Below are positions 9,089 through 17,877 of a stretch of 48,493 nt of DNA, piece by piece. Below the pieces are notes generated by a model. The model made no database searches. It was given only the letters and a program-made list of their open reading frames with translations, and was not told where the DNA came from. Positions within the stretch are counted from its first letter, which is position 1, and each line of letters begins with the position of its first letter. The DNA comes from Hyphomicrobiales bacterium (GTDB lineage: Bacteria; Pseudomonadota; Alphaproteobacteria; Rhizobiales; Beijerinckiaceae). The stretch lies in NCBI GenBank assembly GCA_900473415.1, contig UCLR01000053.1:1-48493 (forward strand), given 5' to 3'. A program made the translations under genes and the position numbers.

Positions 9089-10020
9089 TGAGCGAGACCG
9101 TCACCGTGCCCACGGCGTCCGCCCCGCGGCGCGGCCCCAGGCTTCTTGCCCGGCTCATGGCCTCGCCGATCGCGGCGCTGGCGGCGCTGGTGCTGCTGCT
9201 GATCGTGCTCGCCGCATTGTTCGCCCCCTGGCTTGCCCGGACGAACCCCTACGACCTCGCGGCGCTCGACCTGCTCGACAGCCAACTGCCGCCGGCCTTC
9301 ATGCCGGGCGGTGACCCGCGCTTCTTGCTCGGCACCGACAGCCAGGGCGCCGATCTCGCCTCGCTGATCCTCTACGGCGTGCGGATCTCTCTGCTCGTCG
9401 GCCTGCTCGCCGTCACCATCTCGGCCAGCGTCGGCACGCTGGCCGGCCTCGTCAGCGGCTATTTCGGTGGCTGGGTCGACAGCATCGTCATGCGCATCGC
9501 CGATATCCAATTCACTTTTCCCGCAATGCTGCTGGCGCTGCTGATCGGCGGCATCAGCCAGTCGCTGCTGCCGGGTGACAGGCGCGCCGCCTTGGCCCTG
9601 CCGATCGTCGTGCTCGCGCTCGGCATCTCACACTGGCCCCATTTCGCGCGCCTCGTGCGCGGCGCCGTGCTAACCGAGCGCCAGAAGGATTATGTCGCCG
9701 CGTGCCGGCTGGGCGGGCGCGGCCATGTCTCGATTATGCTTCGGCAGATCCTGCCCAATGTGCTCAACCCGGTTTTCGTGCTCGCTACCCTCGACATCGC
9801 GTTCGCGATCATGGCCGAGGCGACGCTGTCCTTCCTCAGCTTCGGCCTGCCGCCGACGCAGCCCTCGCTCGGCACGCTGATCCGCACCGGATATGGCTTC
9901 CTCTTCTCGGGCGAATGGCATCTCGTCATCTTCCCAGCACTGACGCTGGTCCTGCTGCTGGTCTCGATCAACATTGTCGGCGACCGGCTGCGCGACAGCC
10001 TCGACCCCAAGCTTCGCTGA
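9088..10020 (+). CDS. ABC importer permease (DppC-like)
   Basis: A 310-residue partner permease of the DppC/OppC class. The N-terminal OppC-type segment (a first helix after MASPIAALAAL) is followed by FLLGTDSQGADLASLILYGVRISL, typical of this class, and the EAA loop KDYVAACRLGGRGHVSIM. The start codon overlaps the stop of the DppB-like gene by one base, so the two are translationally coupled. With the binding protein and the two divergently encoded ATPases this completes a five-part importer. Confidence 0.92.
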   Translation: MSETVTVPTASAPRRGPRLLARLMASPIAALAALVLLLIVLAALFAPWLARTNPYDLAALDLLDSQLPPAFMPGGDPRFLLGTDSQGADLASLILYGVRISLLVGLLAVTISASVGTLAGLVSGYFGGWVDSIVMRIADIQFTFPAMLLALLIGGISQSLLPGDRRAALALPIVVLALGISHWPHFARLVRGAVLTERQKDYVAACRLGGRGHVSIMLRQILPNVLNPVFVLATLDIAFAIMAEATLSFLSFGLPPTQPSLGTLIRTGYGFLFSGEWHLVIFPALTLVLLLVSINIVGDRLRDSLDPKLR

Positions 10021-10038
10021 ACTCCCCGGAGACGCCCC

Positions 10039-11286
10039 ATGACCGCCACCCTTTTCCGCAACGGCCTGGTTTTCGACGGGCATGTCGACGAGGCCGTGCC
10101 CGGGCTCGAGGTCCTGGTGGTGGATGGCCGGATCGAGGCGGTCGAGCAGGCGCCGATCAAGGAGGCGAACGCCCAGGTGATAGATCTCGGCGGCCGCACC
10201 CTGCTGCCCGGCCTGATCGACGCGCATGTCCATGTCTTCGCGATCAGCCTCGCCGCCTCGAAGAACGAGACCGTGCCGCTCACACAGATGACGGCTCGGG
10301 CCGTGCCGCGGATCAAGGCGATGCTCGATCGTGGCTTCACCACGGTGCGAGACACCGGCGGCGGCGATGTCGGGATCCGCGACGCGGTGGCACAGGGCTT
10401 CATTCCGGGCCCGCGCCTCTTCGTGGGCGGGCCCGGCATCTCCCAGACCGGTGGGCATGGCGACCACCGCCGGCGTACCGACGACCGCTACGACATCGAC
10501 CGCAACGCCAACGCCTTCATGTTCGTGCACCGCATCGCCGACGGCGTCGAGCAGATGCGCCGGGTCGCCCGCGACGAGCTGCGCAAGGGCGCGGACCACA
10601 TCAAGGTGATGGCCTGCGGCGGCGTCGGCTCCCCCAGCGATCCGCTGGAAACCATCCAGTTCACGCGCGATGAGATTGCCGCGGCGGTGCAGGAGGCGCG
10701 GCGGCACGGCAAATATGTCTGCGCCCACACTTACACCAGTGAGGCCGTGCGCCATTCGGTCGAAGCCGGCGTGCGTACGGTGGAACACGCCAATTTCATC
10801 GACCATGAAACGGCCAAGCTGGTCGCGTCGCTGGACGCCTTCGTGGTGCCGACCCTTGTCTGCTACGAAGTCACTGCCGAACATGGCGTCAAGCTCGGGC
10901 TCTCTCCCGTCGTCATGGACAAGCTGGCGATGGTCAACAAGGCCGGCATCGCGATGCTCGACATCTGCGCCGGCGCCGGCACGCGGATGGGTTTCGGCAC
11001 CGATCTGATGGGCGAGATGGAATACGCCCAGTCCTACGAGTTCACCATTCGCGGCCGGGCCCAGAATCCGGCCGACATCCTACGCTCTGCGACCACGGTC
11101 AATGCAGAGATCATCCAGCAGACTGGTAAGCTCGGCGTGATCCGACCCGGCGCCCTTGCCGACGTGATCGTCTGTGAAGGCAACCCCTTGAAGGACATCA
11201 CGCTACTGTCCAAGCCGGAGGAGACGCTGCGCTTGATCATGCAGGGCGGGAGACTTCATCGGAACGATCTGGGGTTCGCCGCATGA
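10039..11286 (+). CDS. Metal-dependent amidohydrolase, imidazolonepropionase/prolidase-like
   Basis: A 415-residue amidohydrolase-superfamily enzyme. Metal-binding residues are visible: His63 and His65 (DAHVHV), Lys189 (DHIKVMACGG), His230 (CAHTY), His250 (VEHANF) and Asp322 (GTDLMG), a binuclear-site pattern with the bridging Lys typical of the Xaa-Pro/imidazolonepropionase-like subgroup. The C-terminal PGALADVIV segment closes the composite sandwich domain. It lies 18 bp after the DppC gene and overlaps the kynureninase-like gene by ATGA. Because the operon also encodes tryptophan dioxygenase and a kynureninase-like enzyme but no KynB, it is a candidate to cleave an amide such as N-formylkynurenine or an imported N-acyl compound; that role is inference. 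Confidence 0.88.
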   Translation: MTATLFRNGLVFDGHVDEAVPGLEVLVVDGRIEAVEQAPIKEANAQVIDLGGRTLLPGLIDAHVHVFAISLAASKNETVPLTQMTARAVPRIKAMLDRGFTTVRDTGGGDVGIRDAVAQGFIPGPRLFVGGPGISQTGGHGDHRRRTDDRYDIDRNANAFMFVHRIADGVEQMRRVARDELRKGADHIKVMACGGVGSPSDPLETIQFTRDEIAAAVQEARRHGKYVCAHTYTSEAVRHSVEAGVRTVEHANFIDHETAKLVASLDAFVVPTLVCYEVTAEHGVKLGLSPVVMDKLAMVNKAGIAMLDICAGAGTRMGFGTDLMGEMEYAQSYEFTIRGRAQNPADILRSATTVNAEIIQQTGKLGVIRPGALADVIVCEGNPLKDITLLSKPEETLRLIMQGGRLHRNDLGFAA

Positions 11287-12488
11287 ACATGGCTGGCCGG
11301 GGCGCGAACGGAGCCGGTCCGCGCGATCTGCGCCGTCATTTCTCGCATTTTCTCCGGTCAGATCCGCGGCGCCTGCACTTCGCAGCGCATAGCCATCATT
11401 GCTGGCCGGACGTCACCCGCGAGGCGCAGCTCACCGCCTGGGACGACGCGGCGAGGCTGATCGACGACAAATGGAGCGAGGTGCTGGGGCCGGTCTGGTC
11501 GGAGGTTTCCGCCGGCATCGCGCGACACCTCAACCTCAGCGACCCGACGACTCTGGCCTTGGCCGGCAATACGCATGAATTCCTGCTGCGGCTGCTGTCG
11601 GCCTGCCCACCGGACCGCCCCGTTCGCATCCTCTCGACGGATGGCGAGTTTCATTCCTTCCGCCGCCAGATCGCGCGGCTTGCCGAGGACGGGCTGGCCG
11701 AGCTTACGGCGATCGCGCCAGAGCCATTCGAGACGCTGGGCGACAGACTGATCGCGGCGGCCAAGGGCGCGGATTTCGACCTCGCCTTCGTCAGCCAGGT
11801 GCTATTCGGCTCCGGCTTCGCGCTGACTGATCTCGTAGGCCTCGTCGACGGGCTGTCTGCGCCCGGCCGCCTCGTCGTGATCGACGGCTATCACGGCTAT
11901 CTCGCCCGACCGACCGATCTTTCGGCGGTCGCCGATCGCGCGTTCTACATCGCCGGCGGCTACAAATATGCGATGGCCGGCGAAGGCGCCTGTTTCATGC
12001 ATTGCCCGCCCGGCTTTGCGCCGCGCCCGCGAAATACAGGCTGGTATGCGGGTTTCAGCGCGCTGTCAGCCGCGCCCGGCACAGTGGCCTATGCACAGGA
12101 CGGCAGCCGTTTCATGGGCGCGACCTTCGACCCATCCGGCCTTTACCGCATGCGCGCCTCGCTGCGCTGGTTCGATGAACAGGGCCTCGACGCCGCGGCG
12201 GTGCATGCTCATTCGGTCGCCTTGCAGGAGCGCTTCGCCGCTGGGCTGGAAAAGCGACGTGTTGGGGCATTGTCGCTCGACCGCCTCGTGGTTCCCCTTT
12301 CAAAAGAAGCGCGCGGGAACTTCCTGACGTTCGAGCACCCCGATGCGCAGGGCTGGTATCGGCGCCTGCACGACGCCTGCATCGTCACGGACGTGCGCGG
12401 CACGCGTCTGCGGGTCGGGTTCGGACTTTATCACGCGGCCGAGGATGTCGATGCGCTGCTCGCCCGCCTGTGGGAGTGTGCGCCATGA
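11283..12488 (+). CDS. Kynureninase-like class V PLP enzyme
   Basis: A 401-residue fold-type I PLP enzyme. The Schiff-base Lys is Lys228 (AGGYKYAMAGEG) and the ring-nitrogen Asp is Asp201 (VVIDGYHGY). The spacing and the YKY-x4-G segment recall kynureninases (kynurenine to anthranilate plus alanine), though class V aminotransferases or desulfurases of similar length cannot be excluded by eye. Both ends overlap neighbours by ATGA (amidohydrolase before, tryptophan dioxygenase after), so these three products are made in step. The dioxygenase context is the main reason to favour a kynurenine substrate. Confidence 0.75.
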   Translation: MNMAGRGANGAGPRDLRRHFSHFLRSDPRRLHFAAHSHHCWPDVTREAQLTAWDDAARLIDDKWSEVLGPVWSEVSAGIARHLNLSDPTTLALAGNTHEFLLRLLSACPPDRPVRILSTDGEFHSFRRQIARLAEDGLAELTAIAPEPFETLGDRLIAAAKGADFDLAFVSQVLFGSGFALTDLVGLVDGLSAPGRLVVIDGYHGYLARPTDLSAVADRAFYIAGGYKYAMAGEGACFMHCPPGFAPRPRNTGWYAGFSALSAAPGTVAYAQDGSRFMGATFDPSGLYRMRASLRWFDEQGLDAAAVHAHSVALQERFAAGLEKRRVGALSLDRLVVPLSKEARGNFLTFEHPDAQGWYRRLHDACIVTDVRGTRLRVGFGLYHAAEDVDALLARLWECAP

Positions 12489-13324
12489 CGGACAAGCCGG
12501 AGAGCCGCGTCGGCGACGACCTCCATGTCGACCTCGCCGATCGCGTCACCTACGCCTCCTATCTCGACCTCGCGACGCTGTTTTCTGCCCATCGGCCGCT
12601 GACGGCGGCCCATGACGAGCATCTCTTCATCACAATCCACCACGTCCAGGAACTCTGGTTGCACCTGATCGACAAGGAGCTCGATCTCGCCATCGCCTCG
12701 ATCCGGGCGGACAACACCGGCCCGGCACTGAAGGCGCTCGCCCGGGTCGGCCGGGTGCAGGAGCAGCTGATCTCGGCCTGGGACGTGCTCTCGACCCTGA
12801 CACCGGCCGATTACCTGGTCTTCCGCGGCTCCTTCGGACAGGCCTCAGGCTTCCAGTCCTATCGCTACCGCAAGGTCGAATTCCGGCTCGGCGCCAAGGA
12901 CCGGCGGATGCTGCTTCCGCACCGGCACGAGGAAGGGATCCATGCCGAGCTCGAGGCGGCGCTAAACGCGCCCAGCATCTATGACGAGACGCTCGCGTTG
13001 CTCGCCCGCCGGGGCTTCGCCGTACCGTCCGAACTGCTCGCGCGCGACCTCTCCGACCCGCATGTCTTCCATGAGGGGCTTCGCGACCTCTGGGTCGAGA
13101 TCTATCGCGACTCGCAGCGCCATTTCGAGATGTACGAGCTCGCTGAGAAGCTCGTCGATGTGGAGGACCGCTTCCAACAATGGCGCTTCCGGCACATGAA
13201 GACGGTGGAGCGGATCATCGGCCTCAAACGCGGTTCGGGCGGCTCCTCCGGCGTCGGGTTCCTGAAGAGCGCGCTGGACCGCTCGTTCTTTCCGGAGCTT
13301 TGGGCGGTGCGAACGCAGCTATAA
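12485..13324 (+). CDS. kynA: Tryptophan 2,3-dioxygenase
   Basis: A 279-residue haem enzyme that opens the indole ring of L-tryptophan to N-formylkynurenine in the cytosol, the first step of the kynurenine pathway. Family features seen are FITIHHVQELW (residues 48-58, with active-site His52), SGFQSYRYRKVEFRLG (substrate carboxylate-binding Arg region) and the proximal haem ligand His237 in RHMKTVERIIG. Length is normal. The ATG at 12485 overlaps the previous stop by ATGA; an upstream GTG in frame is inside the preceding gene. It is the last gene of the rightward operon. Confidence 0.95.
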   Translation: MTDKPESRVGDDLHVDLADRVTYASYLDLATLFSAHRPLTAAHDEHLFITIHHVQELWLHLIDKELDLAIASIRADNTGPALKALARVGRVQEQLISAWDVLSTLTPADYLVFRGSFGQASGFQSYRYRKVEFRLGAKDRRMLLPHRHEEGIHAELEAALNAPSIYDETLALLARRGFAVPSELLARDLSDPHVFHEGLRDLWVEIYRDSQRHFEMYELAEKLVDVEDRFQQWRFRHMKTVERIIGLKRGSGGSSGVGFLKSALDRSFFPELWAVRTQL

Positions 13325-13738
13325 GCGAGTAGTCATCCCGGTGATTGGCTCGGCCGCGGACCTGCGCCCCCGTATTTGCGGCAACCTGCTACGTCGCCGG
13401 CGTCGTAAAATTCGCTTCTCGGCGGGTCACCAACGCTGTCATGCGCGCCAAGTCTCTAGCCGAGCTGCGGCATAGCCACAAAAGACCGGGCGGGCAGGGC
13501 GCCACGCTCTAGCTCACGGGTAGACAACGACCCATCTCAGACATTTGAAGATCGGTATCTGGCGACCGGAGGTGGCCCAAAGCGGGCGCTAGGGGGGCCA
13601 CTTCCCGGCATTACAATCTCGCTATTGGCGAAAAAGTGACAGCAAAGTACTGTGGTCAGCGGATCCGACCGCCGATCGGGTGGCATTGTCTGTTGCAGGT
13701 ACCGCGCCCCAGTCGCCAACGACCCGTGAGACGGCCGT
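13325..13738. other. Intergenic region after kynA
   Basis: About 410 bp with no convincing reading frame. An imperfect dyad GTGGCCC...GGGCCAC near 13573-13604 lies downstream of the leftward small-protein gene and might act as a weak terminator for it. Nothing else was recognised. Confidence 0.4.
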
Positions 13739-13990
13739 TCATTTGGGGAGCGGATAGACAATCCTCACCTTCCGCTCCTGCGTTGGCTCCGGTGTCCCTG
13801 CGGTCTCGCCCACCGATTTCGAGGTCGGCTGAAAATCGTTCCTCGACTCGGCACTCACGTTCAGTCGCGTGCTCAACTCGATCCTAGGGATTCCGGCAAA
13901 AGCGCTCTTGTCGATATTCTCGGCAGCCCAGGCGGCCCTGCCGAACCCGATCAGGGCAACAAGGCTCAGCGTCGTGATCGCGGTCTTCAT
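13739..13990 (-). CDS. Small exported protein of unknown function
   Basis: An 83-residue protein with a clear Sec signal peptide (MKTAITTLSLVALIGF, cleavage likely after AWA near residue 22) and a short polar mature part ending in KVRIVYPLPK. No domain is recognised. It is followed on the same strand, 58 bp upstream of its start, by another small exported protein gene, so the two may form one unit. Location in the periplasm is predicted from the signal only. Confidence 0.6.
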   Translation of the reverse strand: MKTAITTLSLVALIGFGRAAWAAENIDKSAFAGIPRIELSTRLNVSAESRNDFQPTSKSVGETAGTPEPTQERKVRIVYPLPK

Positions 13991-14048
13991 TGGCGTGTCC
14001 CGTCGTTGAAAGGGGAAAGACCGGACGGCCCTCCCCGAAGGGCCGTCA

Positions 14049-14324
14049 TCAGTTGATTTCGCGGGTCGTTTTCCGGGTCACCCGTTCGCCGTAGGCATTG
14101 GTGTGAGTGACCTTCTTGGTCAGGCGGGTGGATCCGCGATGTCCGACGTCGTGACGAACGACGACCTTGCGAACGCCATGGCCATGACCGTGACGCCAGT
14201 CGCGATGAAGTCCGGAATCGACATGGCGACTCTCCTTGACGACGACGGTCTCCGCCGAGGCGGGCGCGGCCGCCATCGGTAATGCCAGGAAAGCCAGGGG
14301 GGGCAGCAGCAGGAACTTCTTCAT
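14049..14324 (-). CDS. Small exported His/Arg-rich protein
   Basis: A 91-residue protein with a Sec signal peptide (MKKFLLLPPLAFLALP, cleavage after ASA near residue 24). The mature part is basic and His-rich (DWRHGHGHGVRKVVVRHD) and ends KTTREIN. No family is recognised; similar small envelope proteins are common in rhizobia. CGGAG lies about 9 nt before the ATG, and an EcfG-type promoter (14359-14383) sits 35 bp upstream, so stress induction is likely. Confidence 0.65.
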   Translation of the reverse strand: MKKFLLLPPLAFLALPMAAAPASAETVVVKESRHVDSGLHRDWRHGHGHGVRKVVVRHDVGHRGSTRLTKKVTHTNAYGERVTRKTTREIN

Positions 14325-14358
14325 CTGTGCGCTCCGGTTGGTGAGGTTGAGCTCACAG

Positions 14359-14383
14359 AACCTCGTGTCTTTATATCAGTTCC
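14359..14383 (-). promoter_or_regulatory. EcfG-type promoter, GGAAC-N16-GGTT
   Basis: On the minus strand GGAAC (14383-14379) and GGTT (14362-14359) are separated by 16 bp, matching the alphaproteobacterial general-stress sigma factor pattern. It lies 35 bp before the start of the His-rich exported protein, a good distance for its promoter. Confidence 0.6.
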
Positions 14384-14456
14384 AAACAATGCTCAGCCGG
14401 TGGTTTTCTTTCTTCTCTGCGGAACTTGGCCGTCATGAGCCCGTTGTAGGCGGCGC

Positions 14457-14757
14457 ATGACCGCTCTCCAGTTGGTCACGTTGCCGCGGATGGTCGCGCA
14501 GCTCGTTCTCATCAATATCCAGATCCTCGAGACCGATCGTCGGATCAGAAGCCGATGCGCGCGCGACCGAGGGCGAGCGCAGGCTGATGGGCGTGCCCGG
14601 CGTTGGGCCGCTTCTCGCGAGCGTGACCGCCATCGCGGAGCCCAAGGCCTTCCGGTTGGGTGGGAACCTCGCCGCCTGGATCGGGCTCGTCCCTGGCAGA
14701 GTTCCGGCGGTGCAGCGGAACGGAGCAAAGCCCGAGTCGCCGTCAGATTAACTAGCT
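14457..14757 (+). pseudogene. IS110-family transposase, C-terminal remnant
   Basis: The strip contains the Transposase_20 core of IS110/IS116 elements: RRLMGVPGVGPLLAS followed by PKAFRLGGNLAAWIGLVP, then a frame break before SSGGAAERSK. Part of the preceding helical region lies in another frame. No N-terminal DEDD part adjoins it, so this is a decayed fragment. A second, N-terminal IS110 fragment lies at 17.35-17.88 kb. Confidence 0.7.
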
Positions 14758-14922
14758 AGCTTCCTCTACGGAATGAGCCAATCGATGGAAAGCTCCGGGA
14801 GACCTGATTTGGGTCGCTAATATTACATAGCTATGAAAGCCGTCATGACGCTTAATGGTCATCGGCTGGGGGAAATCTCACGTTAAGTGGGTCTGAAAAA
14901 TATAAAACACCAGGGGCTGGCT

Positions 14923-15069
14923 ATGTCAAAACGAGCAAAGATGATGCGCCTGGCGGCGTTGGCGAAGCGCGCTCGCGTTAAACGTCGCGTTACACAAAAA
15001 GAGGCAGTCGTCATGGCATTCGGTGTGAAAACGACTTATCACGCCGATAATGATAACCGTATTGGCTAG
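14923..15069 (+). CDS. Possible small basic protein
   Basis: A 48-residue frame starting MSKRAKMMRLAALAKRARVKRR and ending ADNDNRIG, with AGGGG about 6 nt before the ATG. It sits in a lower-GC patch (roughly 14.76-15.2 kb) between an IS110 remnant and a hypothetical gene, which fits recently acquired DNA. No family is recognised and the frame may be chance. Confidence 0.3.
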   Translation: MSKRAKMMRLAALAKRARVKRRVTQKEAVVMAFGVKTTYHADNDNRIG

Positions 15070-15286
15070 TTCAAATGTGATGGGGCATTGTGAGTAGTCT
15101 ATCAGTTGAGTTTCGTGCCAATAAACCTCGAGCCACAAATAGTTCGTTTCGTCGGCGAACTTTAATGCAATCTGACCTTGCGTCGTCACCCTCGACGCAG
15201 GACGCCGGACCGCTTCACAGCCCCCAAGCCCAGCGGCCCGGCGTCCACCGCTGCCAATTGGGAAAATAGTCACGGAGGTGTCCGCC

Positions 15287-15550
15287 ATGACCATAAGCAT
15301 CTCCATCCCGGTCAATATCGAGATCCGATCACAGGTGGAGCGTGACGTCGCCATGAGCCTCGTTCAGAAGCTCAGCGGGGCACCGGAGGACACACCCGAG
15401 GAATTCCGATTGCTCATGCTGATCGAGGCGATCGAGGTTTGGGACGCCAAGCACGAACAGGAGGAGGCAGCCAGTCAACTGGCCAGGTCTCCGCTGCTCG
15501 TGTGGATGTCAATCATCGCGCCACATGGTCAGTCCTTCCAGGCGGGATAG
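15287..15550 (+). CDS. Hypothetical protein, 87 residues
   Basis: Starts MTISISIPVNIEIRSQVERDV; mainly helical with an acidic middle (EDTPEEFRLLMLIEAIEVWD). No family is recognised. GGAGG lies 8 nt before the ATG at 15287, which decides the start against a GTG at 15278. Codon use is typical of the local GC-rich genes. No operon partner is evident. Confidence 0.55.
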   Translation: MTISISIPVNIEIRSQVERDVAMSLVQKLSGAPEDTPEEFRLLMLIEAIEVWDAKHEQEEAASQLARSPLLVWMSIIAPHGQSFQAG

Positions 15551-15639
15551 CTCGCCCTGTTTGGGTCTCCAATCAGCCGATATCGAACTCAACCCAATGT
15601 GAAGCGCCGAATTCCGGCCGAGCGGCCGCCAGGGCGTCT

Positions 15640-15921
15640 TTCCGCCTGGGTCGCGCGCGCCGGCCGCTTCCGCTCGCTCGGTGACGGCCAGGTCGACTTC
15701 AAGGCGGTGTCTCGAAGCTCGCGCAGTATGATTACGACGGCTGGGCCGTGCTCGAATGGGAATGTGCGCTTAAGCATCCCGAGGACGGAGCGCGCGAGGG
15801 CGCTCCCTTTATCACCGACCACATCCTCCGCGTCACGGAAACGGCCTTTGAAGATTTCGCCGGCGGAGGCGACGCGACGCTCGCCCGCCGCATGCTGGGG
15901 TTGGATCAGCAGCCTTCGTGA
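15640..15921 (+). pseudogene. Sugar-phosphate isomerase/epimerase, C-terminal remnant
   Basis: The C-terminal end of a xylose-isomerase-like TIM-barrel enzyme is readable in two frames: AGRFRSLGDGQVDFKAV, then after a frameshift KLAQYDYDGWAVLEWE and the tail ending RRMLGLDQQPS with TGA at 15919-15921. This pattern is seen in IolE-like sugar-phosphate isomerases/epimerases of rhizobia. The N-terminal two thirds are absent, so the gene is dead. Confidence 0.65.
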
Positions 15922-16367
15922 ATCGTCGACATTGTGACCCGGGTGGAGAGGCCGAAAAACGAGTATATGCCGCAGGGATTGATGGGGCCGGACGATTAAC
16001 TTTCCACCCTCAAAGAGGCGACGTGGCCTGCAAACAGTAGGCATGGCCATCACCCGCTTCATGTCTGCTTCTAGGCAGATACCAAATGTCCGTTCCAGGC
16101 GCAGGGCCGACGAGTGGCTGAATTCCGGTCGCAACGGCCGGGTTGGGCGGAAAGCGCAAATCGCCATGCATAATCGCCATACCCCATCTCACGACCTTCG
16201 ACCGCCGCCTTCACACTTGTCTGTGGACCTAAGTTAGGGCTGAAGATCGAGAGCGGTCTGATTAGGTCGACCATCACAGAGCAAGAGCCCATCGCTCCGT
16301 TTTCGTGTATTAGCGTTGCGGGAGCTCAATCCTCGCCTTTCGCCGGAATATCGGGACGGAGAGAAGG
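15922..16367. other. Intergenic region before the cyclase gene
   Basis: About 445 bp. Short frames on both strands show no family resemblance. No hairpin with a T run and no EcfG-type site was seen. The promoter of the cyclase gene is probably within the last 150 bp but cannot be assigned. Confidence 0.35.
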
Positions 16368-17180
16368 ATGCCCATTTTTCTTGATCGACATAACTTGAGG
16401 GGTATGACCGCAGCCGATATCGCCGAAGCTCATCGCAAGGATTTGGAGGTGCAGGAGCGTTACGGCGTCCGATTTCTGACTTATTGGTTCGACGAAGCAA
16501 GGGGTACAGGCTTCTGCCTCATAGACGCACCTGACATCCAGGCAGCAATGCGGGTGCATGACGAGGCCCACGGCGATTTAGCCAAAGATGTCATTGAGGT
16601 AGATCTTTCGGCTGTCGAAGCCTTTCTCGGTCGCGTCTCGGACCCAACTCCAAAAGGCGACAGCCCTCATGCAATGTTTGATCCGGCCTTACGCACCATC
16701 ATGTTCACGGACATTGTCGACTCGACCGGTATGACCGCAAGGCTAGGCGATCTAAGGGCGGTTGAGATGACCAGAGCCCATGATTCCCTGGTGCGCCGCT
16801 CCCTCAACGACAACGGGGGGCGCGAGGTTAAGCACACCGGGGATGGGATCATGGCTTCTTTCGATGACGTCGCTGCAGCGGTGGACTGTGCTCGTTCAAT
16901 TCAACAGGCCTTTGATGCCTTCAACCTCGCGAGTAAGGAGAAGTTACGGGTGCGGATCGGGTTAGACGCTGGGGAGCCCGTAGCCGACAGTAATGACCTG
17001 TTCGGAGCGACAGTTCAGACTGCGGCTCGCCTATGTCAGGCGGCTGAACCTGACACCATCGTCGTGTCGGGAGCAGTTTCGGCTTTGGTTTTTAACCGAT
17101 TCCGCCTCGTTTCTCTTGGTCCTAAAGCCTTGAAAGGCTTCGTGCGTCCCGTTGCAGCGTTCGAGGTGAACTGGCACTGA
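16368..17180 (+). CDS. DUF4242 domain fused to class III adenylate/guanylate cyclase
   Basis: A 270-residue soluble protein. Residues 1 to about 90 resemble DUF4242, a small ferredoxin-like fold that can bind metal (MPIFLDRHNL...DIAEAHRKDL...GVRFLTYWFDE). Residues about 107-235 are a class III nucleotide cyclase domain: first metal Asp115/Asp118 (FTDIVDSTG), Lys155 and second metal Asp159 (KHTGDGIMASF) and the VQTAARL segment, where Gln stands in place of the usual transition-state Asn. It likely makes cAMP in response to whatever the DUF4242 domain senses; activity needs a dimer. It stands alone on its strand. Confidence 0.82.
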   Translation: MPIFLDRHNLRGMTAADIAEAHRKDLEVQERYGVRFLTYWFDEARGTGFCLIDAPDIQAAMRVHDEAHGDLAKDVIEVDLSAVEAFLGRVSDPTPKGDSPHAMFDPALRTIMFTDIVDSTGMTARLGDLRAVEMTRAHDSLVRRSLNDNGGREVKHTGDGIMASFDDVAAAVDCARSIQQAFDAFNLASKEKLRVRIGLDAGEPVADSNDLFGATVQTAARLCQAAEPDTIVVSGAVSALVFNRFRLVSLGPKALKGFVRPVAAFEVNWH

Positions 17181-17347
17181 GACCCGAATTTTCGCCGCTG
17201 ATATTGACGCGCAGGGGCGCGCTGTATGCCCGCGGGGGATCGATTCCGGTCTTAACGCGGCGTGGGCCGCTTTCTGACGCCTGTCCAATGTCCGCAAGTG
17301 ATGCTGTGGACGGCTCTCCACCCCTGCGGGAGCGTGAGGAGAGCTTC

Positions 17348-17877
17348 ATGGTCGAGGTTGTCACAGTTGGTCTGGATATCGCCAAGTCGGTCATTCAGGT
17401 CCATGGCGTGGATGTCGGCGGGGGAGTTGCGATCCGTCGCCAGCTCCGTCGAGCGTAGGTGTTGCCATTCTTCGCCAAGCTACCGGGCTGCCTGATCGGC
17501 ATCGAAGCCTGCGCCACGGCACATTATTGGGCTCGCGAGATCGGCGCGTTGGGCCACCAGGTGAAGCTCATACCGCCGAGCAATGTGAAGCCATATGTGA
17601 AGCGGCCGAAGAACGATGCTGCTGACGCTGCGGCGATCTGTGAGGCCGTGACCCGCCCGACGATGTGGAGGTGAAGAGTCCTGCGCAGCAAAGCGTGATG
17701 GTGCTCCACAGAGTCCGGCTGACTTTGATGCGCCAGCGCATTCAGCTGTCCAACACGATCCGCGGTCACATGGCGGAGTTCGGCTTGGTGGCACCGATTG
17801 GGCGCGAGGGGCTGTAGGGGTTGATCCGGCTGGTGGAAGAGAGGGATCCGCGCGTGCTCACCACGAGACCTTGACCC
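17348..17877 (+). pseudogene. IS110-family transposase, N-terminal remnant with nonsense codons
   Basis: Begins MVEVVTVGLDIAKSVIQVHG, the first catalytic Asp segment of IS110 DEDD transposases, and continues through IEACATAHYWAREI and KPYVKRPKNDAADAAAICEA. A TAG at 17456-17458 replaces an expected Gln, a frameshift follows near 17670 (after RPTM), then KSPAQQSVMVLH...RGHMAEFGLVAPIG is readable before another TAG near 17815. The C-terminal Ser domain is missing. Confidence 0.75.
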
